The translations under genes were made by a program, and so were the position numbers. Positions 16,410 through 24,869 of a stretch of DNA of 64,000 nucleotides are shown in pieces (within the stretch, counting starts at the first letter, position 1; every line of letters begins with the position of its first letter). The notes beneath the pieces were generated by a model that was not told where the DNA came from, ran no database searches, and saw nothing but the letters and a program-made list of their open reading frames with translations. The stretch comes from Gammaproteobacteria bacterium (lineage in GTDB: Bacteria > Pseudomonadota > Gammaproteobacteria > Eutrophobiales > Eutrophobiaceae): positions 1-64,000 of the forward strand of contig CANKCB010000001.1 in NCBI GenBank assembly GCA_947480335.1. The letters are read 5' to 3'.

Positions 16410-18578
16410 ATGGACGTATCGACGGTTTTACATGATTTGAATGAGGCGCAGCGGGAAGCTGTGGCCGCACCCACAGGTAACATGCTGGTACTGGCCGGGG
16501 CAGGCAGCGGCAAAACCCGGGTGCTGGTACACCGGATCGCCTGGTATATCGAAACCGATCAGGCCATGCCGTATGGCATACTGGCTGTCACCTTCACCAA
16601 CAAGGCTGCGGCAGAAATGCGCGGCCGCATCGAGGTGCTGCTAAAAAAACCGGCCGGGGGGATGTGGGTTGGCACCTTTCATGGGATAGCGAACAGACTG
16701 CTGCGTGCACACTGGCAGGAAGCTGGTCTGCCGGAAAGTTTCCAGATTATGGACAATGACGATCAGTACCGCACTGTGAAGCGGGTCATCCGCGCGCTGG
16801 AACTGGACGAGACAAAGTATTCACCCCGCGAATTACAGTGGTTTATCAATGCCCAGAAAGATGAGGGGCTAAGACCTCAACATATCAACACTTCCGGTGA
16901 TCCTGAAAAGGCTGTACTGGTACGGGTGTATCAGGCGTATCAGACCTTGTGCGATCGTGGTGGTATGGTCGACTTTGCCGAATTATTGTTACGCGCACAC
17001 GAATTGTTCCGCGACCAGAAACAGATACTTGCCAACTACCAGAGCCGGTTTCGTCACATACTGGTTGATGAATTTCAGGATACCAATGCGCTGCAATATG
17101 CCTGGCTGCGTTTGCTGGCGGGCAATGGCGGCTCACTGTTTGCCGTTGGCGACGATGATCAATCCATCTATAGCTGGCGCGGCGCACAGGTTGAAAACAT
17201 GATGCAGTTTCAACGTAATTTTGTTGATGCCACATTAATCCGCCTCGAACAAAATTATCGTTCCACCGCCAATATCCTCAAAGCAGCCAATACACTCATT
17301 GCCAATAATCCCTCCCGACTGGGTAAGGAGCTGTGGACCGATGGAGAAGCCGGCGAAAAAATTGATCTGTATAACGCTTATAACGAACACGACGAATCCC
17401 GCTTTGTGATTGACCGGATCAGTTTATCCAGGATGAAGGGCGATCCCTATTGTCATCATGCCATACTGTATCGAACCGGAGCACAATCACGCATTATGGA
17501 AGAAGCATTAATGCATGCCGGGATACCATACAAGGTATTTGGTGGCATGCGATTTTATGAACGCGCTGAAATCAAGGATGCGCTTGCCTATCTGCGGCTG
17601 TCTGTCTTTAATGAAGATGACTCTTCGTTTGAACGCATAATCAACACCCCTGTGCGTGGCATAGGCCAACGCACTCTGGATGAACTGCGTGAACGAGCCA
17701 AACGTGAAAATATTTCGCTGTGGCAGTCCGCATTACAGATCCTGCAGGACAAAACCCTGCCTGAACGAGCATTAAATGCACTCGAACGCTTTCTGAAACT
17801 GATCCTGGAAATGGGTGTTGGAATCCGGGATATTCATCTTGGTGAGGCCATGGAAAGAGTGGTCAAAACCAGCGGCTTGATTGACCATTACCGGAAAGAA
17901 AAGGGCGAAAAAGGCCAGGCACGCATCGAAAATCTGGATGAATTGATCACCGCCGCCAGTGAATTTGATGTGAGCCGCGAGGAATACAGCGACATGGAAC
18001 CGATGGCTGCTTTTCTGGGACATGCAGCGCTTGAATCCGGTGAAACACAGGCTGAAGCGTATACCGACTTTGTAAGCCTGATGACACTACATGCGGCCAA
18101 GGGTCTGGAGTTTGAAGACGTCTACCTGGTTGGACTAGAGGAAGGCTTGTTCCCACATCAACGCAGCAGTAACGATCCTGTTCAGCTGGAAGAAGAACGT
18201 CGTCTTTGTTACGTAGGCATCACCCGTGCCCGTAAAAAACTGACGATCACTCATGCCCAACACCGACGCCTGCACGGCAGCGACTATTACCCGCAAGCCT
18301 CACGTTTTCTCGCCGAGCTGCCTGCGAATGTGATTACAGAAGTTCGTCTGGGAAATCACCCGGCTCAGGTGCTTTCCAGAAAGGAGCAAACCAGCAACAT
18401 GACTTCCAGCAGCAATGGTATGAACCTGGGTCAACGGGTTGTGCATGCAAAATTTGGTGAAGGCGTGATTATTACGCTGGAAGGACAAGGCAATCATGCC
18501 CGGGTACAAGTCAACTTTGAACAGGCAGGACGTAAGTGGCTGGTAATGGCTTATGCGAATCTGCAAACAGCCGGCTGA
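16410..18578 (+). CDS. uvrD: DNA helicase II UvrD (superfamily 1A, 3'-5')
   Basis: The 722-residue length matches UvrD. Helicase motifs appear in order: Walker A AGAGSGKT (about 29-36), motif Ia FTNKAAAEM, motif II VDEFQDTN, motif III GDDDQSIYSWRGA, motif IV RLEQNYRS, motif V TLHAAKGLEFEDVYL and motif VI VGITRARKKL. A C-terminal tudor-like segment (VVHAKFGEGVI) is the RNA-polymerase-binding part seen in UvrD/PcrA. It acts in nucleotide-excision and mismatch repair. No clear Shine-Dalgarno sequence is seen before the ATG. Confidence 0.95.
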   Translation: MDVSTVLHDLNEAQREAVAAPTGNMLVLAGAGSGKTRVLVHRIAWYIETDQAMPYGILAVTFTNKAAAEMRGRIEVLLKKPAGGMWVGTFHGIANRLLRAHWQEAGLPESFQIMDNDDQYRTVKRVIRALELDETKYSPRELQWFINAQKDEGLRPQHINTSGDPEKAVLVRVYQAYQTLCDRGGMVDFAELLLRAHELFRDQKQILANYQSRFRHILVDEFQDTNALQYAWLRLLAGNGGSLFAVGDDDQSIYSWRGAQVENMMQFQRNFVDATLIRLEQNYRSTANILKAANTLIANNPSRLGKELWTDGEAGEKIDLYNAYNEHDESRFVIDRISLSRMKGDPYCHHAILYRTGAQSRIMEEALMHAGIPYKVFGGMRFYERAEIKDALAYLRLSVFNEDDSSFERIINTPVRGIGQRTLDELRERAKRENISLWQSALQILQDKTLPERALNALERFLKLILEMGVGIRDIHLGEAMERVVKTSGLIDHYRKEKGEKGQARIENLDELITAASEFDVSREEYSDMEPMAAFLGHAALESGETQAEAYTDFVSLMTLHAAKGLEFEDVYLVGLEEGLFPHQRSSNDPVQLEEERRLCYVGITRARKKLTITHAQHRRLHGSDYYPQASRFLAELPANVITEVRLGNHPAQVLSRKEQTSNMTSSSNGMNLGQRVVHAKFGEGVIITLEGQGNHARVQVNFEQAGRKWLVMAYANLQTAG

Positions 18579-18600
18579 AACTTACAGAAAAAAGGTTTTA

Positions 18601-19131
18601 TCAGGGTGCGGCGACAGGTGCTGATTCTACGCTGGAGAGCATGTAATCAACCGCAGCACGGATTTCTTCATCCGTCAGGGTGGCATTACCACCCTTCGCC
18701 GGCATAGCCATACCCGTGTCACCGGTAAAGCCTTTGATCGCATGCTCATATATCAGTTCTTTACCTTTCGTGATCCTGTTTACCCAATCTTCCGCCTTAC
18801 CCAGTTGAGGTATGTTCGGCAAACCAGATTTATGGCAGGAAAAACACAGTCCATCGAATACATTCTTACCCGGATTTTCATCTACTGCCTGGGGTTCACT
18901 TGTGCTGGCAGTAGTCGAATTGCCTTTTGTGTCGCCAGTTGCAGCGGCGCGTCTGACCTGGCCTACAGGCTGGGTCAATTCGGCAATGATCATCGCCCGG
19001 CGTTTGGCAATCTTGACGTCATCCGAACCCAGGGTCCTGGCAAGGATTACAAAAATCGACACCATGCCAAATAACATCACCAGTATGATAATGAAATTCT
19101 GTACAAAAACCTGGTCAAGTTCTTTAGCCAT
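18601..19131 (-). CDS. Membrane-anchored cytochrome c5-family protein
   Basis: The 176-residue protein has an uncleaved N-terminal transmembrane helix (about residues 10-32), a linker, and a class I cytochrome c domain with CFSCH (C96, C99, H100) and a likely axial Met in GMAMPAKGG (about residue 142). It resembles the cytochrome c5 family of gammaproteobacteria, which feeds electrons to terminal oxidases. It stands alone, convergent with uvrD (22 bases between the stops), and no terminator is evident in that gap. The two caa3-type oxidases 17-25 kb away are plausible electron acceptors. Confidence 0.88.
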   Translation of the reverse strand: MAKELDQVFVQNFIIILVMLFGMVSIFVILARTLGSDDVKIAKRRAMIIAELTQPVGQVRRAAATGDTKGNSTTASTSEPQAVDENPGKNVFDGLCFSCHKSGLPNIPQLGKAEDWVNRITKGKELIYEHAIKGFTGDTGMAMPAKGGNATLTDEEIRAAVDYMLSSVESAPVAAP

Positions 19132-19401
19132 GCCCTGAAATCAATCCGTTCGAGTAATTATTTTATAAGAATATCCAGCAGTTATTATACTCCTGACTGT
19201 CCCCTGAGGAAACCGCACTGCAACAAAATACAGTTTACAATAATACTGAATAATTCCACCTGCAACACATGCAATACAATATGTTATTGTCTCCTGAACT
19301 AAGTTTAGCAGACAAAATGAACGGTAATAGTAGTTAGCAGCACCCATACAAAACTATGTGTATTTCAACAAAGCACATGATTTATACTGCGCCCGAAACA
19401 G

Positions 19402-19478
19402 GCGCCCGTAGCTCAGTTGGATAGAGTGTTGGTTTCCGAAACCAAAGGTCGTGAGTTCGAATCTCGCCGGGCGCGCCA
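19402..19478 (+). tRNA. tRNA-Arg(CCG)
   Basis: A full cloverleaf with encoded CCA: acceptor GCGCCCG pairs with CGGGCGC, the D arm contains AGCTCAGTTGGATAGAGT, the anticodon stem TTGGT/ACCAA closes the loop TTCCGAA with anticodon CCG, and the T arm is GTGAG-TTCGAAT-CTCGC. The discriminator is G475 followed by CCA (19476-19478). A TATACT box (19383-19388) with a GC-rich discriminator (GCGCCC) lies just upstream, as expected for a stringently controlled stable-RNA promoter; the -35 is not clear. Confidence 0.97.
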
Positions 19479-19486
19479 TTCCAATA

Positions 19487-19511
19487 AAAAAGGCCCATTC
19501 CGGGCCTTTTT
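19487..19511. terminator. Bidirectional intrinsic terminator shared by tRNA-Arg and dsbA
   Basis: AAAAAGGCCC (19487-19496) and GGGCCTTTTT (19502-19511) form a perfect stem with an A/T-rich flank on each side, giving a T-run in both directions. It lies 9 bases after the tRNA CCA and 23 bases after the leftward dsbA stop codon. Confidence 0.93.
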
Positions 19512-19533
19512 ATAATTATGTGCTTCTAAGCTG

Positions 19534-20178
19534 TTACTTTTTTGCCTGGCGTTCCTTTTCAATCAACTCATTCACAACCTTCAGCGTCATATCATTCGAA
19601 CCGGTATGTGAAGGCGAGGTTATGTATTTGCCATTCACTACCAACGTTGGCACTCCGGTCAACTTGTAGTCTTTAGCCAGAAAGAAGGCCTGGCGTATTT
19701 TAGCCTCCACCTCTTTTGAATTGTAGGTATTGGTAAATTCGTCAGCGGAAACACCCTTGCTGACAAAAAAGTCCTTGATCTGGTCTTCAGTGAAAATAGT
19801 TTGTTTTTCCTTATGTATTGCATCAAACAAAGGACGGTGTATTTTCTCCAGGATGCCCAGTTTCTCGGCGGTGTAATAGGCTTTTGCATGGGTTATCCAG
19901 TTCTGGCTGAGCACGCCTGGAATACGGATAAACTGCACATCGGCTGGCAGGGTTTTCAACCACTCTGTCAGAAAGGGCTCGAAACTGTAGCAATGCGGGC
20001 AGCCGTACCAGAATATTTCAAGGACCTCGATCTTGTCACCGGTCTGGGTCGGTTGGGCAGGCTTCAGCTCAACAAACATGGGCTTGGCTGCCGCGTTATT
20101 GATCTGGGCAATCGCCGTTTGCCCGAAACACAAAAGACCCATCAAGAGGACGGTGGATTTCAGTAACGCTTTATACAT
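19534..20178 (-). CDS. dsbA: Thiol:disulfide interchange protein DsbA
   Basis: The 214-residue protein has a signal peptide (cleavage near IAQ, about residue 25), a thioredoxin fold with the DsbA active site FWYGCPHCYSF (C60, C63) and the cis-proline region TGVPTLVVNGKY. It introduces disulfides into periplasmic proteins and is reoxidised by DsbB, which is not in the window. It is transcribed after the cytochrome c4 gene, an arrangement familiar from Pseudomonas, and ends at a strong shared terminator. Confidence 0.94.
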   Translation of the reverse strand: MYKALLKSTVLLMGLLCFGQTAIAQINNAAAKPMFVELKPAQPTQTGDKIEVLEIFWYGCPHCYSFEPFLTEWLKTLPADVQFIRIPGVLSQNWITHAKAYYTAEKLGILEKIHRPLFDAIHKEKQTIFTEDQIKDFFVSKGVSADEFTNTYNSKEVEAKIRQAFFLAKDYKLTGVPTLVVNGKYITSPSHTGSNDMTLKVVNELIEKERQAKK

Positions 20179-20306
20179 TTTTTGTACTCCCGGTCGGTAT
20201 ACTCGACAGATTCAAATTATTCAGATGTGCTACCAGGAATGAATGCCTGGGATTTACGGGTTTGGACTCTCAATCCTGATTTCCGTTCCTGTATTACCAG
20301 ACTGAT

Positions 20307-20326
20307 AATAAAGCCTGGGGCTTATT
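20307..20326 (-). terminator. Weak stem-loop overlapping the cytochrome c4 stop codon
   Basis: AATAAAGCC (20307-20315) pairs with GGCTTATT (20319-20326) with one bulged A; the TAA stop (20322-20324) is inside the stem. No T-run, so partial attenuation before dsbA is possible but unproven. Confidence 0.25.
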
Positions 20327-20960
20327 TGGCAGGCGCAGCCTGTGACAAACCTTGTATATACTGAGAAACAGCTTCAATTTCTTCATTACTCAGCTTGCCA
20401 GCCACATCTCTCATCATATTGTTAGCATCATTTTTTCTGGTTTCAGTCTTAAATGCTTGCAACTGTGCCGCCGTATACGCTGCATGCTGACCCGCCAACG
20501 CCGGATATTTTGCCGCTGGATTGCCTGCTGCACCCGGACCATGGCAGGCCATACAGGCTGGTAAACCGGATTTGGCAGCACCTGCGCGGTAGAGGTTTTC
20601 ACCCAACTGGATGGTTTTGGCCTCAACGCTTGCCGCAACCGGGGTTTCCTGCATGGTTTGATTGGAAAAATAAGCAGCGATGTCTTCCATGTCCTGATCA
20701 CTTAATGGCGCTGTCATCGGAGACATGGTGGGGTTCGACCGGTTACCGCTCTTGAAATCATGTAATTGCTTCAATAAATATTCTGCATGTTGGCCGGCAA
20801 GTTTGGGCCAGGCCGGATTCATGCTATTACCATTTGGCCCGTGACAAGCCGTGCAAGTAACAATTTTCTGTGCACCAGCCGTTGCATCACCGGCAGCCAG
20901 CGCATGCCCAGCCATCAGTGACAGTATTAAACCAGTAATATAAGCGAACTTGTTTAGCAT
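20322..20960 (-). CDS. Dihaem cytochrome c4
   Basis: The 212-residue protein has a signal peptide (MLNKFAYITG...GHALAAGD) and two tandem class I cytochrome domains with CTACH (C36, C39, H40) and CMACH (C136, C139, H140). Each domain carries the c4 motif LAGQHAxYxxxQLxxFK, and axial Met residues are likely in MSPMTAPL and MMRDVAGKL. Cytochrome c4 shuttles electrons between the bc1 complex and terminal oxidases. It lies upstream of dsbA on the same strand with 143 bases between and is divergent from engB. Confidence 0.93.
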   Translation of the reverse strand: MLNKFAYITGLILSLMAGHALAAGDATAGAQKIVTCTACHGPNGNSMNPAWPKLAGQHAEYLLKQLHDFKSGNRSNPTMSPMTAPLSDQDMEDIAAYFSNQTMQETPVAASVEAKTIQLGENLYRAGAAKSGLPACMACHGPGAAGNPAAKYPALAGQHAAYTAAQLQAFKTETRKNDANNMMRDVAGKLSNEEIEAVSQYIQGLSQAAPAK

Positions 20961-21102
20961 TCAGTATCTATCCTTGTTGATTTGGTTAAAATCAGGATTG
21001 TGATTATCACAGAGAATGTGCATGATACCTAAAAAGATACGTGTTTTGCATGCTCGGCAGTGTATATTTTCATAATAAATTTTACTGGACCTTGCCCTGC
21101 CT

Positions 21103-21717
21103 ATGTTGACTAATCCCTATCGACAAACAACTTTTCTGCTAAGTGCCAGTGATATCAGCCATTTTCCCGAAGACTCTGGTCTGGAAGTCGCTTTCGTAGG
21201 CAAATCGAATGTGGGCAAATCCAGTGTTATTAATACCATTACTAATCAGACTGGCCTGGCCAGAACCAGCAAGACTCCCGGACGCACGCAACAAATCAAT
21301 TATTTTACCGTTGAGGCTCAGGTTCGTCTGGTTGATTTGCCTGGTTATGGCTTTGCCCAGGTGCCTGCCAATATACGTAAACAATGGGATATCGTCATAA
21401 ACGATTACTTCAACTATCGCAGGTCGTTAGCTGGCTTGATCCTGATTATCGATATCCGGCGCAATATTTCGCAGGAAGACTTGAATATGGTGCGCTGGTG
21501 TCAGGCCAGAAATATACCGGTTCATCTATTGATCAATAAGGCCGACAAGCTGCCATTTGGTCAACAGAAGCAGGCCTTGCTACGGTTTGAACAAGAAATC
21601 ATCGGATTTAGCGTAACAATGCAGTTATTCTCTGCCTATACTAAAACCGGGCTGGATTCTGTGCTGCAGACATTGAATGGCTGGCTCTATTCACCCCAAA
21701 AACCAGGCCCCGGCTAA
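21103..21717 (+). CDS. engB: Ribosome biogenesis GTPase EngB (YihA/YsxC)
   Basis: The 204-residue length is normal. GTPase motifs: G1 GKSNVGKSS (33-41), G2/switch region TPGRTQQINYF, G3 DLPGYGFA, G4 NKAD and G5 SAYTKTG. EngB acts in assembly of the large ribosomal subunit and is essential in many bacteria. It is divergent from cytochrome c4-dsbA, as in many gammaproteobacteria. An unusually structured 495-base gap follows it. Confidence 0.95.
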   Translation: MLTNPYRQTTFLLSASDISHFPEDSGLEVAFVGKSNVGKSSVINTITNQTGLARTSKTPGRTQQINYFTVEAQVRLVDLPGYGFAQVPANIRKQWDIVINDYFNYRRSLAGLILIIDIRRNISQEDLNMVRWCQARNIPVHLLINKADKLPFGQQKQALLRFEQEIIGFSVTMQLFSAYTKTGLDSVLQTLNGWLYSPQKPGPG

Positions 21718-21728
21718 TTGGGAAATCA

Positions 21729-21875
21729 GATGCCGGGGCCATAAGTGCCCGGATGGGGTCCGGGCAGGCATCCTGAGCTGAGTTACAGGGCAGGATATCT
21801 TGGGGTAATCATTCAGACAGACCTTTCGGAAAAATGTTCCGTCAGACTTGAGGATCCGGCATAGATCTGGCCCTC
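21729..21875. ncRNA. Candidate structured RNA downstream of engB (strand uncertain)
   Basis: The first third of the 495-base gap between engB and the M48 gene is rich in pairings: GATGCC (21729-21734) with GGCATC (21767-21772), enclosing the perfect GCCCGGA-TGGGG-TCCGGGC (21747-21765); ATCCTG (21770-21775) with CAGGAT (21791-21796), which competes with the first; CGGAA with TTCCG (21827-21841); and GAGG with CCTC (21850-21875). In E. coli the sRNA Spot 42, and in Pseudomonas the sRNA ErsA, lie beside engB. I see no clear sequence match to Spot 42 and no T-rich terminator, so this rests on structure and position only. Confidence 0.3.
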
Positions 21876-21886
21876 AACACGCATTG

Positions 21887-22208
21887 TTATTCACAGCATT
21901 ACAACACAGGCTATATTTTCTCGGGAATTCTTAAAGCCACACCGCCGAAACCCGCAAATGTACGTGTAACTATATGATATATATGAATATAGGAATTGTG
22001 TATAAAAATTAACAAATTTGTCATAGAGCCAATAAAAACGCGAATCACAGCTACCTATTCGCATTTCATCCACAGAGATATCCACAGAAAATGTGGATAA
22101 AAATTTGAATCCTATTTGCAGCAGTAGCTTAAGCTTCGAATGTTATAAAATAGATTAAGGTTACGTACTAAGTACTGCAATTTTTGCATTCCAATTTCCT
22201 GTTGATAA
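21887..22208. promoter_or_regulatory. Cluster of DnaA-box-like motifs flanking an AT-rich stretch
   Basis: Five 9-mers resemble TTATNCACA: TTATTCACA (21887-21895, full match), TCATCCACA (22066-22074) and ATATCCACA (22078-22086) with one mismatch each, TTATCCACA on the minus strand (22092-22100, full match), and one-mismatch TTATCAACA on the minus strand (22200-22208). The second and third of the middle group form the hairpin TATCCACA-GAAAA-TGTGGATA. A strongly AT-rich run (about 21956-22035) separates the first box from the triplet. The layout resembles a DnaA-binding locus such as an origin, datA or DARS, but could also be a DnaA-regulated promoter for a neighbour. The rest of the gap shows no gene. 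Confidence 0.4.
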
Positions 22209-22212
22209 CGGG

Positions 22213-23697
22213 TTAGTAATGCACGTTTTTTACCAACTCACCGCTCTTGATTTCACCCGTTGGGTACATACCGTTAATCAGCCTTAACTGTTGTTCGGGA
22301 AATTTATCCAGTGTGGTTGCCGCTGTCAGCACTTTGTAATTGGTAGACTGATCCGCCCTGACAATTTTTATTCGGTTGGAGCGCGTAGCCACATTACGCT
22401 CAGCTTCGGCCAATGGCCTGAACGACTTGCTGGTTTCCATAAACGCGTTATTGTAAATACCGAGGCCATTCGGGTCCGATGTCCAGCTCGCATGGATAAA
22501 TGCAGCATTCCCCATATAGATAACTGTCATTCTTGCCAATCTTTTACCGACATCCGTATCGATTACTGCTGTACCTGTATAAGCGGCCAGTCCATTAATC
22601 GTAAGCTCCTGACCATTACGGATACCGCCTTTACCCATGTGCTGCTCCATGTAGGCCTTCGGTGTCAGCCGCGGATCGGCGCCTTGTACCAAGATCTGCA
22701 TCATAGCGGTTCCGTTTGGTGAACCAACTACCAGTCGATCTGGCATGTTTTTGATGATCCAGCCTTCAGGAAAGCGCATGGCAAATCCCATGCCACCATG
22801 GTAAAAATCCCGGCCTCTAATCAGCCCCTGATCCGAGTTCTCGCCATATACCATGCCATCGACGCGTTGCAAATATTCTGTGCGTCCAACAAAAGTGGAC
22901 TGTTTTGCCTCATCCTTTATTTTATTGGCCACACCAACTACTTCCTGCAAACGTGTGTCATTGTCAGGATGGGTCGAGAACACTCCATGGTAGATTTTGG
23001 GCTCTCGCTTTTCCTCACGCGCCAGCTTGATTTCAAACAGCTCCTGGTTTTTCAGTACGCCAATTACTTCCAGCATGGCGTTCGGATCATAGCCACTGCG
23101 TGCCAGATATTCGGCACCCAACCGATCCGCTTCCAATTCCTGTTCCCTGCCATAGCCTCTTAACATCGCTGTGCTGGCCATGCCAACCAGTTCCTGTCCG
23201 CCGGCAGAGCTGATGCCGGGAATAAAGGCTTCACCGATGATTGAGCCGATCATTGCACCGACCCCGGTCAATTTTGTGGCCGCATCCTGACGCGCTGCAT
23301 GCCGTGCCGTGACATGACCAATTTCGTGCCCTAACACAGCCGCCAGCTGTGCCTCGGTATTCAGGTAGGCCATCAAACCGCGGGTGATATAGATATAACC
23401 GCCGGGCAGCGCAAACGCATTGACTTCGGTGCTATCGAGCACCGTGAAAGTATATTCGAGCGTGTTACGATCGCTTTTGATGGCAACTTTCTTGCCGACA
23501 TACTGTACATAGTTCTGCGTTTCAAAATCGTTATAAACACTGTATTCGCGAATAATTTCCTGATGCCCTTGCTTGCCAATTTCAATTTCGTCCTTTTCAG
23601 ACATAAACACCAGATCCTGGTTACCGGTAACCGGATTGGTTGCGCAGCCGTTCAAGAGAGTGAACATTAAAATGACGATTAAGCTCTGCATTTTCAT
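22213..23697 (-). CDS. M48-family zinc metalloprotease lipoprotein
   Basis: The 494-residue protein starts with a lipoprotein signal (LLNGC, C18), then an M48 domain with HEIGH (H124, E125, H128) and the downstream third ligand in REQELEADRLG. Such periplasmic lipoproteins (LoiP, YcaL and BepA relatives) act in outer-membrane protein quality control. A C-terminal extension after about residue 275 (GRDFYHGGMGFAMRFPEGW...) differs from the TPR domain of BepA and is seen in related M48 proteins of unclear function. It begins 24 bases after the nuclease stop codon, suggesting co-transcription. The downstream gap carries DnaA-box-like motifs. Confidence 0.87.
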   Translation of the reverse strand: MKMQSLIVILMFTLLNGCATNPVTGNQDLVFMSEKDEIEIGKQGHQEIIREYSVYNDFETQNYVQYVGKKVAIKSDRNTLEYTFTVLDSTEVNAFALPGGYIYITRGLMAYLNTEAQLAAVLGHEIGHVTARHAARQDAATKLTGVGAMIGSIIGEAFIPGISSAGGQELVGMASTAMLRGYGREQELEADRLGAEYLARSGYDPNAMLEVIGVLKNQELFEIKLAREEKREPKIYHGVFSTHPDNDTRLQEVVGVANKIKDEAKQSTFVGRTEYLQRVDGMVYGENSDQGLIRGRDFYHGGMGFAMRFPEGWIIKNMPDRLVVGSPNGTAMMQILVQGADPRLTPKAYMEQHMGKGGIRNGQELTINGLAAYTGTAVIDTDVGKRLARMTVIYMGNAAFIHASWTSDPNGLGIYNNAFMETSKSFRPLAEAERNVATRSNRIKIVRADQSTNYKVLTAATTLDKFPEQQLRLINGMYPTGEIKSGELVKNVHY

Positions 23698-23721
23698 GTA
23701 GTCATACCTGCCATTGGAAAA

Positions 23722-24540
23722 TTAATGTTCGTGTTCAGGAGGCAGCAAAGTGATCGCTGAGGGATGACGCACGCGCATCAAGACCTCTTTACCCCGGGCA
23801 TACAATTCTCCCTGCACCTGAATTAGAGTACTTACCAGTCCATTAATATCCATGTTATCAAAATATTTCCAGTCCTCTTTCTGAATTTTCAGGGAAAAGT
23901 CCGGGCGCACAACTAACGTTAGCGTCTGCTTACTTTTCCGTATGGAAAGAACCTTGGCTATGACAGTGTGATAGCCAGGGTTTAAGGTCGGGGTTTTATC
24001 GAGCCAGACCGGCTGATAGTCAGGTGATTGCCACAGGCCGCGTTTAGCCTGCATGGCCGTCGTCGAAGCCTCATGATAGCAATCCACAAATTTCAAATCA
24101 GGCGGATAGGGAAACGGGACAGCCAACCCCTGAGCAAGCAGGCTAGCCTGTACATTGGTTCCGTCTGCCAGAAATAGATGGGCCAAGGTACGGCCATACT
24201 GATCCACTCTTTGTTGGTCAAATATCAGCAAGGCCTGTTGCTGTCTGGCAATCATCGCTTGCAACGCATCTCTGGCAGCAATCGCCCCGGCTTCGGCCTT
24301 GCCTGTTTTATAGTCGATTTCCGGAGTATCAATACCAATCAGGCGAACATGGTCGCCGGTACCAATTATTACCGTATCACCATCAATAACCTTCGTAACA
24401 GTGGCTGTGTGTCCGGATTCTTCTGTACTACAGGTGGAGTTTGTAAGCTCTTCAGCACCCAGACTACAAACGGGGAGGGCCAAACAAAAAAACGCCCATA
24501 AAGGGCGTTTTTGTGTTTTAAATAGCGTTTTGAAATTCAA
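23722..24540 (-). CDS. Secreted staphylococcal-nuclease-like (SNase/thermonuclease) protein
   Basis: The only plausible long start is TTG 24540, directly after the rpmE TAG. It gives a good signal peptide (basic MNFKTLFKTQK, hydrophobic PLWAFFCLALPVCSLGA). The SNase fold follows, with KVIDGDTV, the catalytic R66 and E74 in VRLIGIDTPE, and R117 in DQYGRTLAHL, so the enzyme should cleave DNA or RNA using Ca2+. After about residue 165 comes a C-terminal extension of unknown role. Codons 9-19 of the signal peptide coincide with the rpmE intrinsic terminator, so expression would need read-through or an internal promoter. Cys residues suggest export and disulfide bonding, in line with a periplasmic or secreted place. 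Confidence 0.8.
   Translation of the reverse strand: MNFKTLFKTQKRPLWAFFCLALPVCSLGAEELTNSTCSTEESGHTATVTKVIDGDTVIIGTGDHVRLIGIDTPEIDYKTGKAEAGAIAARDALQAMIARQQQALLIFDQQRVDQYGRTLAHLFLADGTNVQASLLAQGLAVPFPYPPDLKFVDCYHEASTTAMQAKRGLWQSPDYQPVWLDKTPTLNPGYHTVIAKVLSIRKSKQTLTLVVRPDFSLKIQKEDWKYFDNMDINGLVSTLIQVQGELYARGKEVLMRVRHPSAITLLPPEHEH
24486..24512 (-). terminator. Intrinsic terminator of rpmE, inside the 5' end of the nuclease gene
   Basis: On the minus strand ACGCCC-TTTAT-GGGCGT is preceded by A-run and followed by seven T, a textbook terminator starting 29 bases after the rpmE stop codon. The same bases read in frame as KRPLWAFF of the nuclease signal peptide. Confidence 0.9.
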
Positions 24541-24750
24541 CTAGGTACGCGCACCGTACTTGCGACGGAACTTGTCGACACGACCTGCTGAATCCAGCAG
24601 TTTCTGCTTGCCGGTATAAAAAGGATGACACTGTGAACATACGTCAATATGCAGCGCATTGTCTTCATAAGTGGATCGTGTGGCGAAGCTGTTTCCACAA
24701 CTGCAGGTTACCGCTACTTCTTTATAATCTGGATGTATTTCCGCTTTCAT
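24541..24750 (-). CDS. rpmE: 50S ribosomal protein L31, zinc-binding (C+) type
   Basis: The 69-residue protein has the four zinc ligands C16 and C18 (CSCGN) and C38 and C41 ([14 protein letters not shown]), so it is the zinc-containing form, whose paralogue YkgM/RpmE2 without Cys replaces it under zinc starvation. The C-terminal part ([10 protein letters not shown]) is conserved. It has its own strong terminator right after the stop codon. It stands between the nuclease gene and xthA. Confidence 0.97.
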   Translation of the reverse strand: MKAEIHPDYKEVAVTCSCGNSFATRSTYEDNALHIDVCSQCHPFYTGKQKLLDSAGRVDKFRRKYGART

Positions 24751-24869
24751 TTGGATTCTCTGTAAATACGTCTATGCACAGTATTGCAAGGTCGGGCAGT
24801 TTATTTGAAACCGGGATATGATGCAATGTTTGTCTCATTTAGCCCAAGCGCCACCAATAACCAACTGAA

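Noticed and set aside
19141-19347. Minus-strand frame between the cytochrome c5 gene and tRNA-Arg
   Set aside because: No start signals or family features; composition looks non-coding.
21720-21880. A Spot 42 homologue
   Set aside because: The position fits, but I could not match its sequence or its terminator by eye; kept only as a candidate RNA.
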